Shown one piece after another: positions 9,701-23,863 of a stretch of DNA of 64,000 nt. Within the stretch, counting starts at the first letter, position 1. Each line of letters opens with the position of its first letter. This DNA is from Kappaphycus alvarezii (Eukaryota > Rhodophyta > Florideophyceae > Gigartinales > Solieriaceae). Location of the stretch: assembly GCA_002205965.3 (NCBI GenBank), contig NADL03000569.1:54538-118537 (forward strand), given 5' to 3'. The notes beneath the pieces were generated by a model. It searched no databases, was not told the DNA's origin, and worked only from the letters and a program-made list of their open reading frames with translations. The position numbers and the translations under genes are program-made.

Positions 9701-11779
9701 CTTACAGCCCCTTAACACCCTTCCTTATTCATCTCCTCTCTTTCTCACTACCTCACTTCGGCACCACTCTTTTAGATTACAATGCCACCGTGTTGGGATA
9801 ACTTGATCTGACAATATCATCCTACGCCTATTGATCCCTTTAGCTGTTCTTGTAAAATTGGCGCAAATTATGTGTTATGTAGCTATACAAAAAACTACCA
9901 TGAAGATCCATGAACTTCCCAGCCATTGTTTATATATTCATTGTTCTCGATTTAGAGTACCGATAACATCGAGATGTACTTAATGAATGCATTCGTGGGA
10001 AAGGGTGTTTTCCGGTTTTGAGGATACACATTTTTTCGCAACAGGTGCTGAAAGTCCCACTATCTTAAGAGAATATAAATATAGCCCTGGGATGTGAAAA
10101 ACATGGTGTTTATCTCTTTCATACGTAAAGATCTCATAACGCTTTCTAATATTGACGCTAGGTTGCTAGTTAACCATCTCTCCGGATACTATTACAAGCT
10201 GCACTACATAAGAAAGGATGCCCTGGTGTGAATTAGCTAACTAGCCAAAAAAAATAAGCATTGAGCTGAATAGTGTCTGATTTTCGTCAAAATAAAAAAC
10301 ATCAAGCTTCATCATGTAAAGATTTTTACCTACGAAAATATCTCTGCGCATTCCTCGTATTATGGAGAAACGCATAAATTCAAAGGGAATGCCTTATGTA
10401 TCTTTTTGATGTATTTTTGTTTTTTCGGATCTATTTGACACCAGTTTTAAAGGTATCTTTCATGAATACGCCATAAAGTTTTACTAATACCTGATTACCC
10501 AAAAATATGTACATTATAGGTTCCAAAATGAATACATTGATCCCCAAGTGCGTCTTATGGGTGTTTCATAGTGTCTGATTTCATTTTTTATCGAAATCAC
10601 ACATGCTATAGAATGTTCAGAGTAGGGCAAGGGTATTTTTATGTTGTAAACTGAAGTCTTGCTCGGAATCTCGAGGGTATTCTACCTTTAGCAAGATGTG
10701 GAAAGAGCAACGTCTCGGTAGATCAAAGTATTCTTTTATTTCAAATTATTGTGATATCAGCTTCCTAATACGGGGGATTTAGTAACTAAAACACGAGAAC
10801 GGTATCCTTTCCAGGAGATTTTGAGTTGGTCATCACTTTTCCATGCATCATAGGAAAGGTGGGTAACGTTATTGCAGGGAAATATTGATGGTTTATTTGT
10901 AATAAAATATTCATCCTACAGGGTCTTTTGGGTACATTAAGAACGTTTAATAGCTTCTTTGCAGGCTCCACGCCTACAAAAAATAACTACCCAAGCCGTT
11001 AGCCAACAATATTGCTCACTATTCTCTCACGCCTCACAAAGAACTGGTCTAAAGTCTCTTGAATTCTATACCAGATTAGTAGTATATCATGGTAAAAAGA
11101 TAGATTCAATTTAATCGACTAATTTTATGCATCAATCTGAATTTTTCAATTTTTGCGGGGGATTTTCTCTCTGAAAAGGGCAATTGCGTGATATCTAACT
11201 CTGAAATGGTAGAAAAATTTTGATATTTTTATCAAAATCATAGTGCTATATAGCAGAAACTTCGGGCTAGAATATTTCCCTATCTCCTTCAAATAATAAG
11301 CTGACAGCAATTTCGTATCGGAAATCGGCCTCCTGGTGTTGATTTTCCTAAATTTCGTTCTCAAATATTCGTTTTACCTTTCAAAGATACTCAAAATAGA
11401 GTAAGTATAGACAACTATTTTATTTACTTTAGCGTCTGAAGGTCTGTATAAGTGGTGAATATGCGGCTAAATTAAAACTTTCGTCAACCAATGGATGATT
11501 TAGCAGCTCATTGTGAACAAAAGGCTGGAAAAGAATGAAAGCTTCCTGCATGCTATTTCAGGTCGCGAATTCTATAAGCTGTCTGTGTTGAAGTGGGCTA
11601 ATCACTCAATTATCTGTAACAATGGATCACTGCTCATATTTAATTCATGCATGGGAGCCATTCCGTTGACTCAAGATTTTCTATGTGTCGATAAATGCTC
11701 GAAAGCGATGAGGGTGTGTTTGGTTAGTTGAAATAGTCCATAATGGAAGAATATATTCCTGTAACTTACTTCTAATTCT
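9701..11779. other. AT-rich DNA without recognisable genes
   Basis: Low-complexity AT-rich sequence with only short open frames (under 75 codons) that look random. No tRNA, repeat family or transposon end was recognised. Confidence 0.55.
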
Positions 11780-12540
11780 TGCAGTGCAACACAAAGTCAA
11801 AGCCCTGAAAGGGTGACAAACCAGAATGCCAACGGCAATAGAGTCAAAAGCATTCGTCGACTGTGCTACTGCCGGGTGTCCGTGGGACCCGCTTTCTCTT
11901 TAAGCCCCGTGAAGGGCAGTAGCGCAAGGTCTGACAGACAAATGGGTAGAGACTCGGCAAGTCAGCGAGGGACGCAAGAGCGTCTAGAAAGTGTCCGATT
12001 GACGGTAAAAACGGCAACAACAAAGGAGGGAATGCAGTCCGACGGACTTAAAAGGGAACACGAGGAAGCGGAAGGTAGGGTACACGGCCGGAGCCGGTGA
12101 GTAACATGACGAACTGCGAGGCCGTGCATGTGGCACAAGTAGCGCGTACTAAGTCGACCTAAGCTCTTAGGGGATTTCTGCCCTCCCGCAGGGGGTGACG
12201 CGAACGTCGCGGTTCTTGGTTACAGTCCACCGATGGGGAACGTCGACCGGTTACAGGTCTAGAGGTACAGTCCTTTCTGAGGACGGGGCCACTGCGGGAA
12301 AAGGAAAGCGCAAAAGCGTAGGAATGGGAAAAAGGGGCGAAGCCCCGTGGATGATCAGCCCGCAGGGCAACGAGCGGGGACCAAAGGGGATAGCGCTGCT
12401 ATATGCACTAGTGCGGGAGTCGAAAAAAGTGTCATGCGGGGCGTGAAATACGGGAGCAAGAACTAGAGCCAAACCTTTTCGACTTTACTTGGCTTGGCAC
12501 TAAGGCAGGTGTCAAATAAATAATAGGTTAGTAGTTAGCC
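11780..12540. ncRNA. GC-rich structured-RNA-like island
   Basis: About 760 bp of GC- and purine-rich sequence stands out in AT-rich surroundings and is dense in small perfect hairpins: GGGGCGAAGCCCC (about 12333-12345), GCCCGCAGGGC (about 12358-12368), a CCGGAGCCGG turn near 12090 and AGCCAA...TTGGCT near 12470-12495. Two plus-strand frames are open (11813-12100, 12195-12446), but their products are polar and composition-driven, without domain character. The string GAAAGTGTCCGAT with AGTAAA-like purine runs is reminiscent of domain I of group II introns. I could not find a convincing domain V, so that label is only a possibility. Strand is unknown, though the hairpins read naturally on plus. 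It could also be another large non-coding RNA or a transferred organelle segment. Confidence 0.35.
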
Positions 12541-15500
12541 TGACAGGCTGTTAGACAGTTAGGCACATGTCATTTAGTTAGAAGGTTAGCAACCTACTAA
12601 ATATCGGGGGCGAGCCAGGCTATGAAATGCTCCTACTGGGTCACTGTCAGGCGTCGTTACAGGACTGTAAAGTTAGAATAGTAAAAAGCTCAATAAAATG
12701 CTAACCGAAATTCGGTTAGTAAATTGGATCATCGATCCCTATCGTAGACCTGAAGGGTCATTGCACTACATTTTTGTGCGTTCCGAGTTATGATCTGGAT
12801 CTGGTGAAGGACTTGGAAATATTTTCAACAATCGGATGTAATAATTTACGATGCAGTTTTCGAGTTTCACTTTAATAATTTAAAGATTAGGTGATAAAAT
12901 CTCTGATTACAAATTGTTACCTCTTAAAGCATTGTGGGACAACAAAATTCTCAATAAATTACTCCTTCCATCTTTGGCCATAAATTTACCTGTTTTTAAA
13001 CCTTTAATATATTCTGCAGGTAGATCGTATTTTCTTCCCTTTATCATCATTGTATAATAGCGAAAGAGTTTCTGCATCCTCTTTGCGTAATTCCGTTGTC
13101 TACGCGGAAGCCTACTTGATGGTAGAAAACTGAGAGCGGTCTGATTGGAGGCAGTTATTTAGTATTATGGACTTTTTTTGCGGTGATCGTCCTGATGATA
13201 TATAGTAAAGTGCTGTGCGCGTGTTTAGAAAAAATCTGTAATGCAATCCGATCCTTTCTAGCACTTTTGCGGCAGCAGATCAGCATTAAGAAGTTTTTGT
13301 TATTCCAAATAATTTAGAATAAAATTGATGTTCGCTATTGAGGCGACGGAAACAGGTATCCAGTATTCCGTGTCTTCTCATCTTATATAGTACACCCTGT
13401 ATACCCATAGCGGGCAAAACAACTTTTTTGTATATTTGAGGAGGAAGCATTTATCATGCTGATTGGAAACGTTGACATCTCTCATTGGTTACATCTAATT
13501 TCTACAAGGGGTGATTGGACGAACGGTATTGGCTGATATTTGGGCGATTTCCAGAGTCTAAGAACGCATTAATTTCCGAATGACTTCTCCAAATATAATA
13601 GTTGCATCGATTAAAGTAAAACTATCTATTTAAGATAATTCTGCTACTTGCTTGATCACGTTGTGATCGTGCTTTTGCTCCACTGAACATTTACGGAACG
13701 GATGTGGCATCAAAATTATCTGCTGAGGCATAAATGGTTATAAGGACCTATTGAAGTCTAGGAAAGCACTAATCTTTACAAAAAACGATGGGAGCCTGTA
13801 CAAGAGTCCTTTCAATTCCATCTTGTCCGATTTACATGGAGAGGTAAGAGAAGTATCTGTGGGAAGGTAGAGGATGAATATAATTTTGTGTCACTGAAGT
13901 TATATCATCTTAAGAGATGTTTTCGAAGCTACAATATATTCTGATATTGCGAGGTCTTCGGCCTTCCTTCTAGCATTTAGGTTTTCTGATTGAAATGATT
14001 GATAGAATAGGCTATCTCACTGTTGAGATTTTGAGTATATGGTCATGATCTGAATCCGGATTGTCGTTGAAATAAAATAATATATTTCCAGAGAAGTAGT
14101 GGCGTGCAGCTGACAGTCTGAATTAGACCTAAACTACGTTCATATCGATTCCCTATTTCCGGTTACCGACTAATAATTTTTTTTGGTGCCTTTCGAAACA
14201 AGGGAATACCCTATTTTCAACAATTTGAACATCTAAAAACTTCCCTCGTGACTTAGATGCATCAATATAGGAAGAAGGAGAGGTTAAAACGCAAAGTTCG
14301 AAAGGCATAGGATGGTGCCCTAACGGCGGATTACTCGAACTAAAGTTTTGAAGTAAACCACAACTACTTTTTTTTTGGAAATAGCAGACCCTCGCTGTTA
14401 TTTTGAGTTACTTTTGCAGTTTTTGCAACATATTCATCCGCGATATTCACATAGAGATTATCTGTTAACCTCTTATAATCTTGGGAGTTTGATACATGCC
14501 ACCACAGACTTGACATTTATCCTAAATTTAATGTCTCTAATGGCTTTAGTGCGACAATAGTGGCTACCGTAAATGACAAAACTCCGAAAAATACCTCAAT
14601 GGAGTATCCAGTGGACGGATTAGGGATCACTGTTATCGATATTTGAGGAGCAATAAATTGAATTCAGTGCTTCTTACCACGGTTAAAATTCTTGGACACG
14701 TAAAATAATCTGACACGACCAATCTTCTTGGCTACAGTGAACAGTTGTTTAATCTATTTAATTACAAAATATCATTCAGTGTAAATATGTCTAACTACAC
14801 TGAGTAGCGAGAAAACTTCTTACATAAACACCTCAGTACTGTAGTCTCTTTTTTCCAGGTGATGTCCTCCAATATTTCTCTGAACCTTCAATTCAGGTCC
14901 TCAGTATCGCCTTTGCTTAATTCGATTTAAAAGTTGCCGCCTTCCATTTATACTTAAAATCTCTCCTTATTATAACATTGGTATGATTTATTTATGATTA
15001 TGTTATGGATTTTGTTAGGATTCTTTCATTTTCGAGACTTTCATCACATCATGGTCTTCCTTCGCTGTCTTTTCTCCCTTTAGTCAGAGTTCATTTCTGT
15101 CCCAGTAAATCAGCAACGTTTCATTCCTGACAAAAAAGTTTTTTACATATTTGCCTCTGATTATCGAGACGAGCTCTGCCTAAATTGATTAATTTTGTTC
15201 TACTTCTGTTGGTTTCAATAGTCTCTTCCCAAAGTAGCATATTTTCCGTTTTGGTGCCTCAATTAGAAATATCGTGTTGCTTTTGGACAATTAGATTGTC
15301 CAATTAAATGGTATACGTGTACTAAAACTGCAATTATACAAAAAAGGCACAAATCAACGCCCATGATCAAATCTTTTCCGAGAAAAAATTACTTCAGGAA
15401 CTGTGTGTAACATTTTTATCCGCTCTCAAATGTGATCAACTATCTCAAAAGGTTGAAAACCTTTTTCTGCTACATCTCTTCTTTACCCAGCTGCTATTCA

Positions 15501-17972
15501 TCTTACTCAAACACTAGAAATCGGCACTTTTTTCATCGTAGATACCGTTAGTTTCCATATTAAAGCACTAATTCTTGTAGAAATGCTACGTCTCTTAATT
15601 TGACGCTTCCGTTCCACCCATTACCGCTACTATTCCCTCGCTACAAGATTTTCTTTTCATTTTCTTACCTCTCTCCCTTAATACACCCCGTTGACACTCA
15701 TTGTGGTTCAACTTCTAAATTTAGAGATTCGCCGCGCAATAAAATGGATGGAATGACATAACACAGTTGAAGCTACCGGAATGTTAATAATCTTCAACTA
15801 AACGACCTTTATCATTTTTACAAGGTCATTAACATGTAGTTGGTACAGTTTTTGCCAAAATCCTTGCTCCATAATGTTTTCCACGGAAAATCACGACAAC
15901 GCTCGACCCCTCAGACGTCTCTCGTTAAGTAAACCCCTAGTCTATTAAAATAGGGAATGATGTATAAAGTATAACGATCACTGTTGGTTTACCATTTTGG
16001 CAATTACTTTACCAGGTTCTCCCCGGTAGAAGCGCTTTCTTGGTCTTTTCTTACCTTTTAATCTGTCAGATTGTTGATAGAGCTTTAAGTTACGCTGAGG
16101 TATTTTTTTTTCTCCCATTAATCTCGTACACCAACCTCATGAGTTCTGGAACTTTTATAAGAGGGGTATTGGAAATTACTCGAAGCCAATATTGACTATT
16201 TCAAAACGCGTGCCGCGCTATTGATTTCTCATAACTGTATATAGGACTAATTTACTCATATGGGAACAAGGTTTTGGGTTAGTCTTTTAAGAAAAAAGAA
16301 AATTTCTGTTATTTTAGTGCCAGTATATACCTCCAATACTTTTAAAGCTCCGGGAGATAAAAATCTTCGCTACTTTTAATGCCCGAAAGGGTAGAACTCA
16401 TTTTATTCTCCTGATAGCATTCGATTTTAGTTTTAAATTACCATTTTATACTTTCAAGAAATTCAAGCGGTCGCTTGAGCTGAATTTGTGTATAGTTGAA
16501 ACTAGTGAGCACCTAATAATTTTAATTATGTATTTCCAGAATATAATTTTTTTAAATAATCACAGGCTTAAGAAGATTTTTAATCGGTATATTTAGTTTA
16601 AATAATAGTGCGATAACGATTCCTGTTCGTACATGAGCATAGCGCGTTCGCGGATAGACAATAAAGCAGCATATCTTTTTTTTTTGTCTCTCAACATCTT
16701 CTCAGACGGAATAAAGACTTCATACGCCCTCCTTGGTATACATTAATTATCTCAAAAGCTTCCTGGGCTCATATTCTTTCAAAATTCCTCAGTAAACTCA
16801 TCGCCTATATCCCCGCGCTTGTAGATTTAAAACGGAGAAAGGGGTATTTTGACTCTTTAAGATAGGCTATTTTTGTTCTTATGTATATATGAACATTTTA
16901 ATTAGATCACTCGCACATATGAAATCTAGACAAAGGAGAAGATTTAATTCAAAAAGAAAAAGATTGTAGAAGATTTAGATGTATCATCCGTTGTCCATTA
17001 TGTGGTTATTTTTTCATATAATCTTTGAGATTTGTGAAATAATCGTCCAAATCCTCTCTATTATGAAATTGGGGAGTTTCTTACTCTATTAAAATGATAG
17101 TAGCTGTAATAAATCCTAACGTAACTCAGTGAGCTTCAGATTTTGCTAGGCCTCTTTATGATGCAATATTCCTAACAGATTATGGCTCTCGCTTAGATGT
17201 TACTCTTGGTTCATTTTCCTCAGGCCATTGATAGCGCTGAGGAAAACTTGTTGTCACCGGTTTCTCATATGGAAAAACTATCCCTATAGCCTGAAGTTTC
17301 AGATTTTTTACGACTTCACATCTGCTGAATGAAATATGCGGCATTTTTCGGATTTGAGATATTTTAAGCATTTTTTTCATATTAATCTTCTATATTTAAT
17401 TTATACACTCATAGTCTATAGCGTAAATGGTAGAGGTTTTTTATCACTTAAAGGAGTTGTTTATGTTTTTCAATATGATGTGTTGCTATGTGCAAATGTT
17501 GGGCAGCCCAATAAAATTACACCGCAAAAAAAATTATTGGAAATTTGGCAACTGACACGCTAAATAATTACAAAATATGTGCTTCTTTTTTTATTTCTCT
17601 CCTGATCTGCAAAGAGGGGGAGAAATAAACAGAATTTCAAATGTAGAAACTTTTCATGATTGAAAGTTCTCGTTCCCAGTATACTCCTGATGAATTGTAA
17701 TTGTGAAGTGGAGTGAAACAGAAAGAGAGACAGCCGGGGCGCTGCTAAAGGAGGTGTTGACATGTTAATCGTATTTCTCAAAGTTGGGGGCCAAGAGTCC
17801 TTGGAGTGTACCTGGACTCCCACTAGAATACAGATGAGCCCCCTTCTTATAGACAATACGGCAGCTCTTCTAAACAACTCTCAGAGCTGTGCCATCTCAG
17901 TAGAAAGAAATATCAAGTATGCCTATAACTAAATAATAGTACAATCTAGAACATAGCTAGGGAAACAAGACG
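12541..17972. other. AT-rich desert
   Basis: More than 5 kb of AT-rich DNA without a frame above 75 codons that looks coding, no recognised RNA gene and no obvious repeat. Homopolymer T and A tracts are common. Confidence 0.6.
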
Positions 17973-18287
17973 ATGACGTGGGGCTCCATGTCAAATAAAA
18001 ATACTGTAGAGAAAAATAAATACTCAGCAATAAAACTGCTACCCGGTTACGCACAGCTTCTATTTTCTTCTAAGAGTGATGAACTTTCTCTGCTACACCA
18101 CCGTGTAGTAGAGAATTGGAACAGCGATATCGAATATGTCTCTATTACAAAGTGGTGTAACAGAGACATTGTCGCAGTTAGTTTGATAGCCATGAAAACG
18201 GGTCAAAAAGTAATCAAATCTAACAGGCTTCGTTTCATTTTAAGATGGTCTCCATACCGAAAGAACATGGGCAATGCTGCCAAGTAA
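17973..18287 (+). CDS. Hypothetical protein, 104 aa
   Basis: One of the longest plus-strand frames in the AT-rich desert, ATG to TAA. The product is basic and polar (SNKNTVEKNKYSAIKLLPGY ... VIKSNRLRFILRWSPYRKN) with no membrane segment or motif. The frame contains a 15-bp inverted repeat. It may be a chance frame, and its AT-rich codons match the surrounding non-coding DNA. Confidence 0.15.
   Translation: MTWGSMSNKNTVEKNKYSAIKLLPGYAQLLFSSKSDELSLLHHRVVENWNSDIEYVSITKWCNRDIVAVSLIAMKTGQKVIKSNRLRFILRWSPYRKNMGNAAK
18086..18172. repeat. 15-bp inverted repeat
   Basis: TCTCTGCTACACCAC near 18090 is matched 50-60 bp downstream by GTGGTGTAACAGAGA, its reverse complement with one mismatch. A transcript could form a stem with a long loop. 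No function assigned. Confidence 0.5.
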
Positions 18288-21200
18288 ACATTGGGAGTGA
18301 TTTTTACCGGTTTGCCAAGGTAAGGAACCTTTTATTTTGTTTTTTAGCCAATTGCTCTCTCTAGTTAATCTTTGATAGTACTATTCTCATACAAGGCACC
18401 TTTGTACCTCATTTAAAGATAAAACTCCTTGTTATAGTAATGCATACAATAACTGTAGCAATTTAAAAAATATTTTTTCGAGCCCATAATTATTTATTAA
18501 AAAGATACCTCCAGAAACAGGGAAACACACTAAAATGGTACTCAGTAGCTTACCTTATGTATAAGTTCAGAGAAATAATCTACGGATAGGTACTCAAAGG
18601 ATCAAATTTGTGTAATAGAAACTTAAATCAAGTATTTCGGGTTCGAAAAGGTTTTTGTACCTTAAATAGCTTCAAATTTACAGACCTTTTTGTTTAATCT
18701 GGCTCGATTACTGATTAAATTACACTGTAGCGAAAAAAATAGTAAGAAAAGATTTTTCACGTTAAAAGCAGCCCTTAAATTAGAAATATCTCTGGTATAC
18801 ACTAGTCCAAACATTGGGTGCTTTCCCAATCATTTGACATATGGCAGAAATAAGGTTTCATTTACTGTAATGGAGATTTTACCCGAGAACTAGGGAGTTG
18901 TCGGTTATTTAGGGTGATTCCAGTACTGCACTGCAAATTTTGTTAAATCTTGTAATATTTAATTTATTAATCACCGGACTTACTCTTTTTAATTGCATTA
19001 CCTTTACAGTACTGTACAATTCGAGCAATAGAAAATTCCGTGGTCATTTCAGTGGAAATATAATTAAATTTTAATCAAATAGCTACTCAGGAGCTTTCTA
19101 TGCTACGTACGGGACAGTCATTTTCCAGTATCAACCCGGCTCCTTGTCAGAGTATGTAAACTTACTCTGACTCAAAACCCGCCAAAGGATCAAGGGCTTG
19201 TATTCACTATCACAACTGCACTCCAACCCGTTTGTTCAATTTTCCGGACCGTCTACGACGACATCTAATTTAAGTTTAAGTCTCAAATTATTTTAATAAA
19301 GTTCCTTCTCGATATGATTACTCTCCACGCTTCAGAACCGTATGTAACGCAGGCAACAATATACAACATCTTGAATTTTCAGAATGAGTACTTGCCATTC
19401 CTCTTATTTATTCCTATCGTTGCTTGGTTTTGTTTAAACAATGGCTGATTTTTGTGACAGATTTGCTTTGCTGAATGCTGTAAAGCTATTTTAGCTTACA
19501 TTTTTATTTTTATTCTTCCTTTTTTCGTCTCCTGAAAAAATATGCTCGCATTGTGTTAATAATGGTTATTCCTTGTGGTAAATATGTGCGCAAATTGAGG
19601 TGCAGGGCTTAGTTTAGGATTTTGACTTGGTTGGATTCAGCATAAATATGAATGACATCAACTATGCTTTTGATCACTCCATACACGAATTTTTAGGTAC
19701 ATCATATAAATTATTTGTTATTTCGGATCGCTGATGGGGCGTTAGCCATGTAGAAAAAGGAATATTGGGCGTCAGTACAGACTTTTGTTGCTTTGTCGCG
19801 TAGAAAGATAGGCTTTTGTCTACCTAAACTCTTGAAGTGCCCCTACAGGGTATCTTTTATATAATATACGCAGCGAAATAGTTCCCTGAATATCCTACTA
19901 TAGTTGAAATACTGTACAATTGTGCTTCCAACATTGAGTGCTACATAGGATTGGTATTAGATACAAACAAAGACGGTGCCATATAGGTATTCATTTGTCC
20001 AGCGATTTGGGCTTACTTTATCTGCATGCTCATAAGTAAAAACGCTCCGCACGGAGGGATACATTAGCCAGCTGCGATTATACTACAACAGCTGCATATT
20101 TGAAAATAATAGCTTCACACCAGCATCAATTCATAATGTAAATAGTAGATCAGCGACTTAAGAGATCTGAAAAGAAAAGAGTGATATAATAACTACAGAG
20201 GCTGCTAAAGTTAGAGGAAACAATGTTTCTTCAAATCTCTTTAATTTACTTAATTTTAACTTACGAATATGAGTGAAATAGCCTTTTTGACTTGAAATGC
20301 AGTACTGTAGCTCAAATATGAAACCTCGAACCATCTCCTTGACTATTTGTTGCCTCAATTCAACGTGCTTATTGATTGTGTTGATTTTATTTCCAGAATT
20401 GCTATTGACACAGAATCAGTGCTTCATCAGCAACACTTTGTCGAAAGAACTATGTTTTCTTGTTCCATGGGTTCCGTTGAAAAGTTTTCCAAAAAGTGTT
20501 TTGGACCGAAGACTTTTCCTTTCCGAGTGGAACTGAGGCCATGTATTCCGACTCTTCAGAAGAGCTTTCCATTGCTATATTATTCTTTTACTTCTAATAA
20601 ATTGGCTACTAGTTTATGTAGATCATAAATAAAGTAGTGGATAGTCGGATCAAAGCAAAATCGCCCTAATCAGTGTCATAATAAGCACCAATCGCGTTTT
20701 TTTGTGACCGAAAGCATGTTCGGGTATTGAATTACAAGATAAAAAAGGATCAGTTGATTTAGGAGAGGATCTTTTCACTAGTTTTAAGTGTTGTGCAATT
20801 GTTGCATGCAGCTGAAGTCCAAAACATGAAATTCCAAATCTGGTCTTGTAGAGACAACGTTTGGGAAATCTGCAATGATTCTTCGGCAAGGTTTATTATC
20901 TTTCAAATACATAAAGGGATACTCTGAACTTGATAGAGCTAACTGTTGATTTTTGTCCGGAAGTTGGGTGTAAAAAGAACTTATTCGATCCATTCCATAA
21001 CTCTATAACACTTTTCCTCAAATACAACTCGGTAGAACTTAATTTTTTGTTGCAAAGACTAGTTCTGAAACTGATCAAAGATCTTAGGGCTCCATAATTT
21101 GATCGCAAAAATTGTAGCTTATAGAATTTTAATGTGTTGTAGCAAGGACATTGATTTAGTCTCTAATACCGTATCTTCCAATATGAAATCGAGAATAAAT

Positions 21201-23372
21201 AGTTTATGATTAATGAGAGGGAAATGGAGGATTTAGACGTGTCTTGAATGTCTCAACCTTTGGCTCCACAACTTTTCATGGGGAAAGGTTCCGTACAGGT
21301 GTTAGACCTGCTCAGATCCATATAAAGACGTCTCCGATCTTAATATGTATCCTCTTTGGCCCTTGTTTCTCGAAGAGTCACCGAGCTGCTCTATACAGAT
21401 GGCTACATCAAGAGTTCTATGGATTTATTCGCTGAAGATGCCACACTCCTCGATAATTAGACTATTGTCCGCAGTAATTGCCAATAATAGTCATGTTTTG
21501 TCAACATTTGCAGAAGCCGCATATTTATTTCCATTTTCAATGTATAAATTTGCTTTTTAACTCTCTCCATGTAAATTGCACCTTGCTTCAGCCATATTCT
21601 TACCACAAGTTCATCTAATGGTTTGGCAGCAAATGCCCGTCTGAATGGCAATAGTTTGATTTCTGTTGGGCATAGAACGTAGAGTCAAGTATGCTGTTAG
21701 ATGCGAGCTCTGTATTCTCGACGGGTTTACCTTTATAAATTTCGGTATTTCCATGCTCTTATAATGCAACAAGGGCCATATGATGGGCTCAGGATTGAAA
21801 TTTTCTTAAGGAAGTTACTTGCAGTTTATTCTCGAGGAAAATTATTATGTGTTGGTTCAATTCTTCTCGCGTAAAATCTCCACTGCAATCTACCTCTACT
21901 TCTATTCCTTGTTCTGTAGATAGGGCTTCCAGCAAGGAATAAATGACTTTAAGTTTGCCTTTACCAGGAACTGCGATGTCAACAGATCTCACAGTATCAC
22001 AGTTATAGCCTCCACTATGCATGCTCTGACCATCCTTGTATCCTATTCACAGCAAATAAATGTCCAAACTCGGATCTAGGTTTCAATTTTTTCGCCCCTC
22101 ACGTTGAAAATCGGTGCATGAAGGCAAATATTGGCATCGCGAAGGCAAATATTGGCTTTCCAAATGAGAGTGGGTGCTTAAACTCAATAACTGCATTCAA
22201 ATCGTAAGAGAGGATTGGTATTTTCCTTTCATTCGCCTTGCAGGTAAACAGTTGCAAAGCCGGTTAGCATTCTCTAGTGCCTCGTCCGAATTTTTATCGG
22301 CTAGATCTCCACATAAAGTGCGCCCTTTTCCCTGTGTCCATTGCTTATGAGCCAAATTTTCAGCAATGTATTTGCTCTCTTGTGGCGGTAGTGGTGAAGA
22401 ATGATGAGCATACAAAGCGTTCGTAGGACCTAATCCAAATCCACGCTGCAGTTTTACCCAGAGTTTTTTAAAAGAACCTGGAAGATTTTTGAATTTAAAT
22501 TAGAGCGTCTTGTTTCCACGTTTAACTTGTAATGACTCAAAATGGTTGGGAAATCACTCCGATCTTTCACTATTACATCGTCTTAATTTGCTTTATACGG
22601 TTCGATAAAGAGAAAACATATTTTTTTACTCTCAGAAGACTAGAAAAAGGGACTGAAACATGTAGATGTATTTCATAGAGCTTTATGATGGAAGGATCGG
22701 TCGAATAATTTTTTCATCCTGCAAGTTAGGCAAGGGTTGCACACAATTATTTCAGTAGCGGTTGGATGTAACCAGCGTACATCATGAACACGGCGTAATA
22801 GCTGAATTCTTCGATATTCTTTGATTTACATTGTTTTCTTATACTATATCATAGTTTCCGCCTGAAGTTCGAGCCCTTTTAAGGCAATGAGTGCTTTTTT
22901 AAATGATTAAACTCGCCAAAGTGCATTGGATATATATCATCCACATATTGGGTATCCAATGTTTAATGACTAGTTATTCAAAACACCAAATATGAAGAAA
23001 AAGTTATAAACAAATAGAAACTTTGGAATATGAAATTGGATAATTCTGGGTATATATTCACAGCTACGATATTTGACTCGAATTTCGGCGCAAAATATGG
23101 CCTGATGAAAATCCACCTCTCAATGGGATCCATATGGAACTATTTCTAGGAAAATGAGAGGCTATAGCAGCAATATGGATATTTACATCAGAAACGTTAG
23201 TATAGAAAAAGAAGCAAGAGCGATTGTTGAAGAAATTATAGGTGACTACAAAAGCAGTATACGCCGCACGGATTTTTTTGCTTTCAATTGCTGCAGAATT
23301 GCTGTGGATGTTAATCTGGGCCATTTCGACTCGGTACTAGGCCTCAATATGATACAAGATTTTGGGTTACTA
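18288..23372. other. AT-rich desert
   Basis: Continues the AT-rich gene-poor tract. Scattered frames of 60-95 codons (for example 20347-20628 plus, 20650-20889 minus, 21789-22022 minus) show no motif. A 20-bp direct duplication (GAAGGCAAATATTGGC twice) sits at about 22120-22160. Confidence 0.55.
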
Positions 23373-23846
23373 TCAAGTTGTAGATTGGCCCAAATTGGGA
23401 TGTGACGGAGCCATTATTTCTAAGATAGCCGCTTTCGCGGCTGGATTCGTTGTCTTTTTCGGAGATACTGGCCTAGTAGAATGATTTTTGCCTGACAGTT
23501 GTAACAACAGTTGGGCAATGAAGTTTGAGATGGGACAGAAAAGTTGGCGGAGTGGTGTGTTGGTCGTTGTTCCGTGCCTCTTTACTCTTTGTTGCACATC
23601 GCTTTGCCTTAAGTATCCTAGGATGGGCTCCTGTCCTGCTTTAGCCCCTCTTCCTTTCGAGGTGACGCCCTTGGGTAACTTCGCCCTCGGTAAATACTGT
23701 AGGTCGCAGTTTCTACAGTAGCACATAAACGAGCGAACGAGCAATGTCATCCAGACTATTATAAATTCCCAAATCACCATCTTATCAGAATGGGTTTCAA
23801 CCGCACCCGAATCAACTACTCTACTGAAATGGTTACAGTACGCCAA
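23373..23846 (-). CDS. Hypothetical protein with one membrane segment, 157 aa
   Basis: ATG 23846 to stop 23373. The N-terminal part has one hydrophobic segment (VIWEFIIVWMTLLVRSFMC) followed by a Cys pair. The rest is basic and polar, including LPKGVTSKGRGAKAG and a VSPKKTTNPAAKAA stretch near the C-terminus. No family recognised. The start lies about 20 bp from the left terminal repeat of the next element, so the gene could be cut or promoted by it. Composition is less AT-rich than the desert to its left, which gives mild support for real coding. Confidence 0.3.
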   Translation of the reverse strand: MAYCNHFSRVVDSGAVETHSDKMVIWEFIIVWMTLLVRSFMCYCRNCDLQYLPRAKLPKGVTSKGRGAKAGQEPILGYLRQSDVQQRVKRHGTTTNTPLRQLFCPISNFIAQLLLQLSGKNHSTRPVSPKKTTNPAAKAAILEIMAPSHPNLGQSTT

Positions 23847-23863
23847 CTATCGCGCACCGCTAC

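Noticed and set aside
11780..12540. rRNA, RNase P RNA or group I intron identity for the GC-rich island
   Set aside because: I could not match the conserved cores of these RNAs. Only a weak group II resemblance remains.
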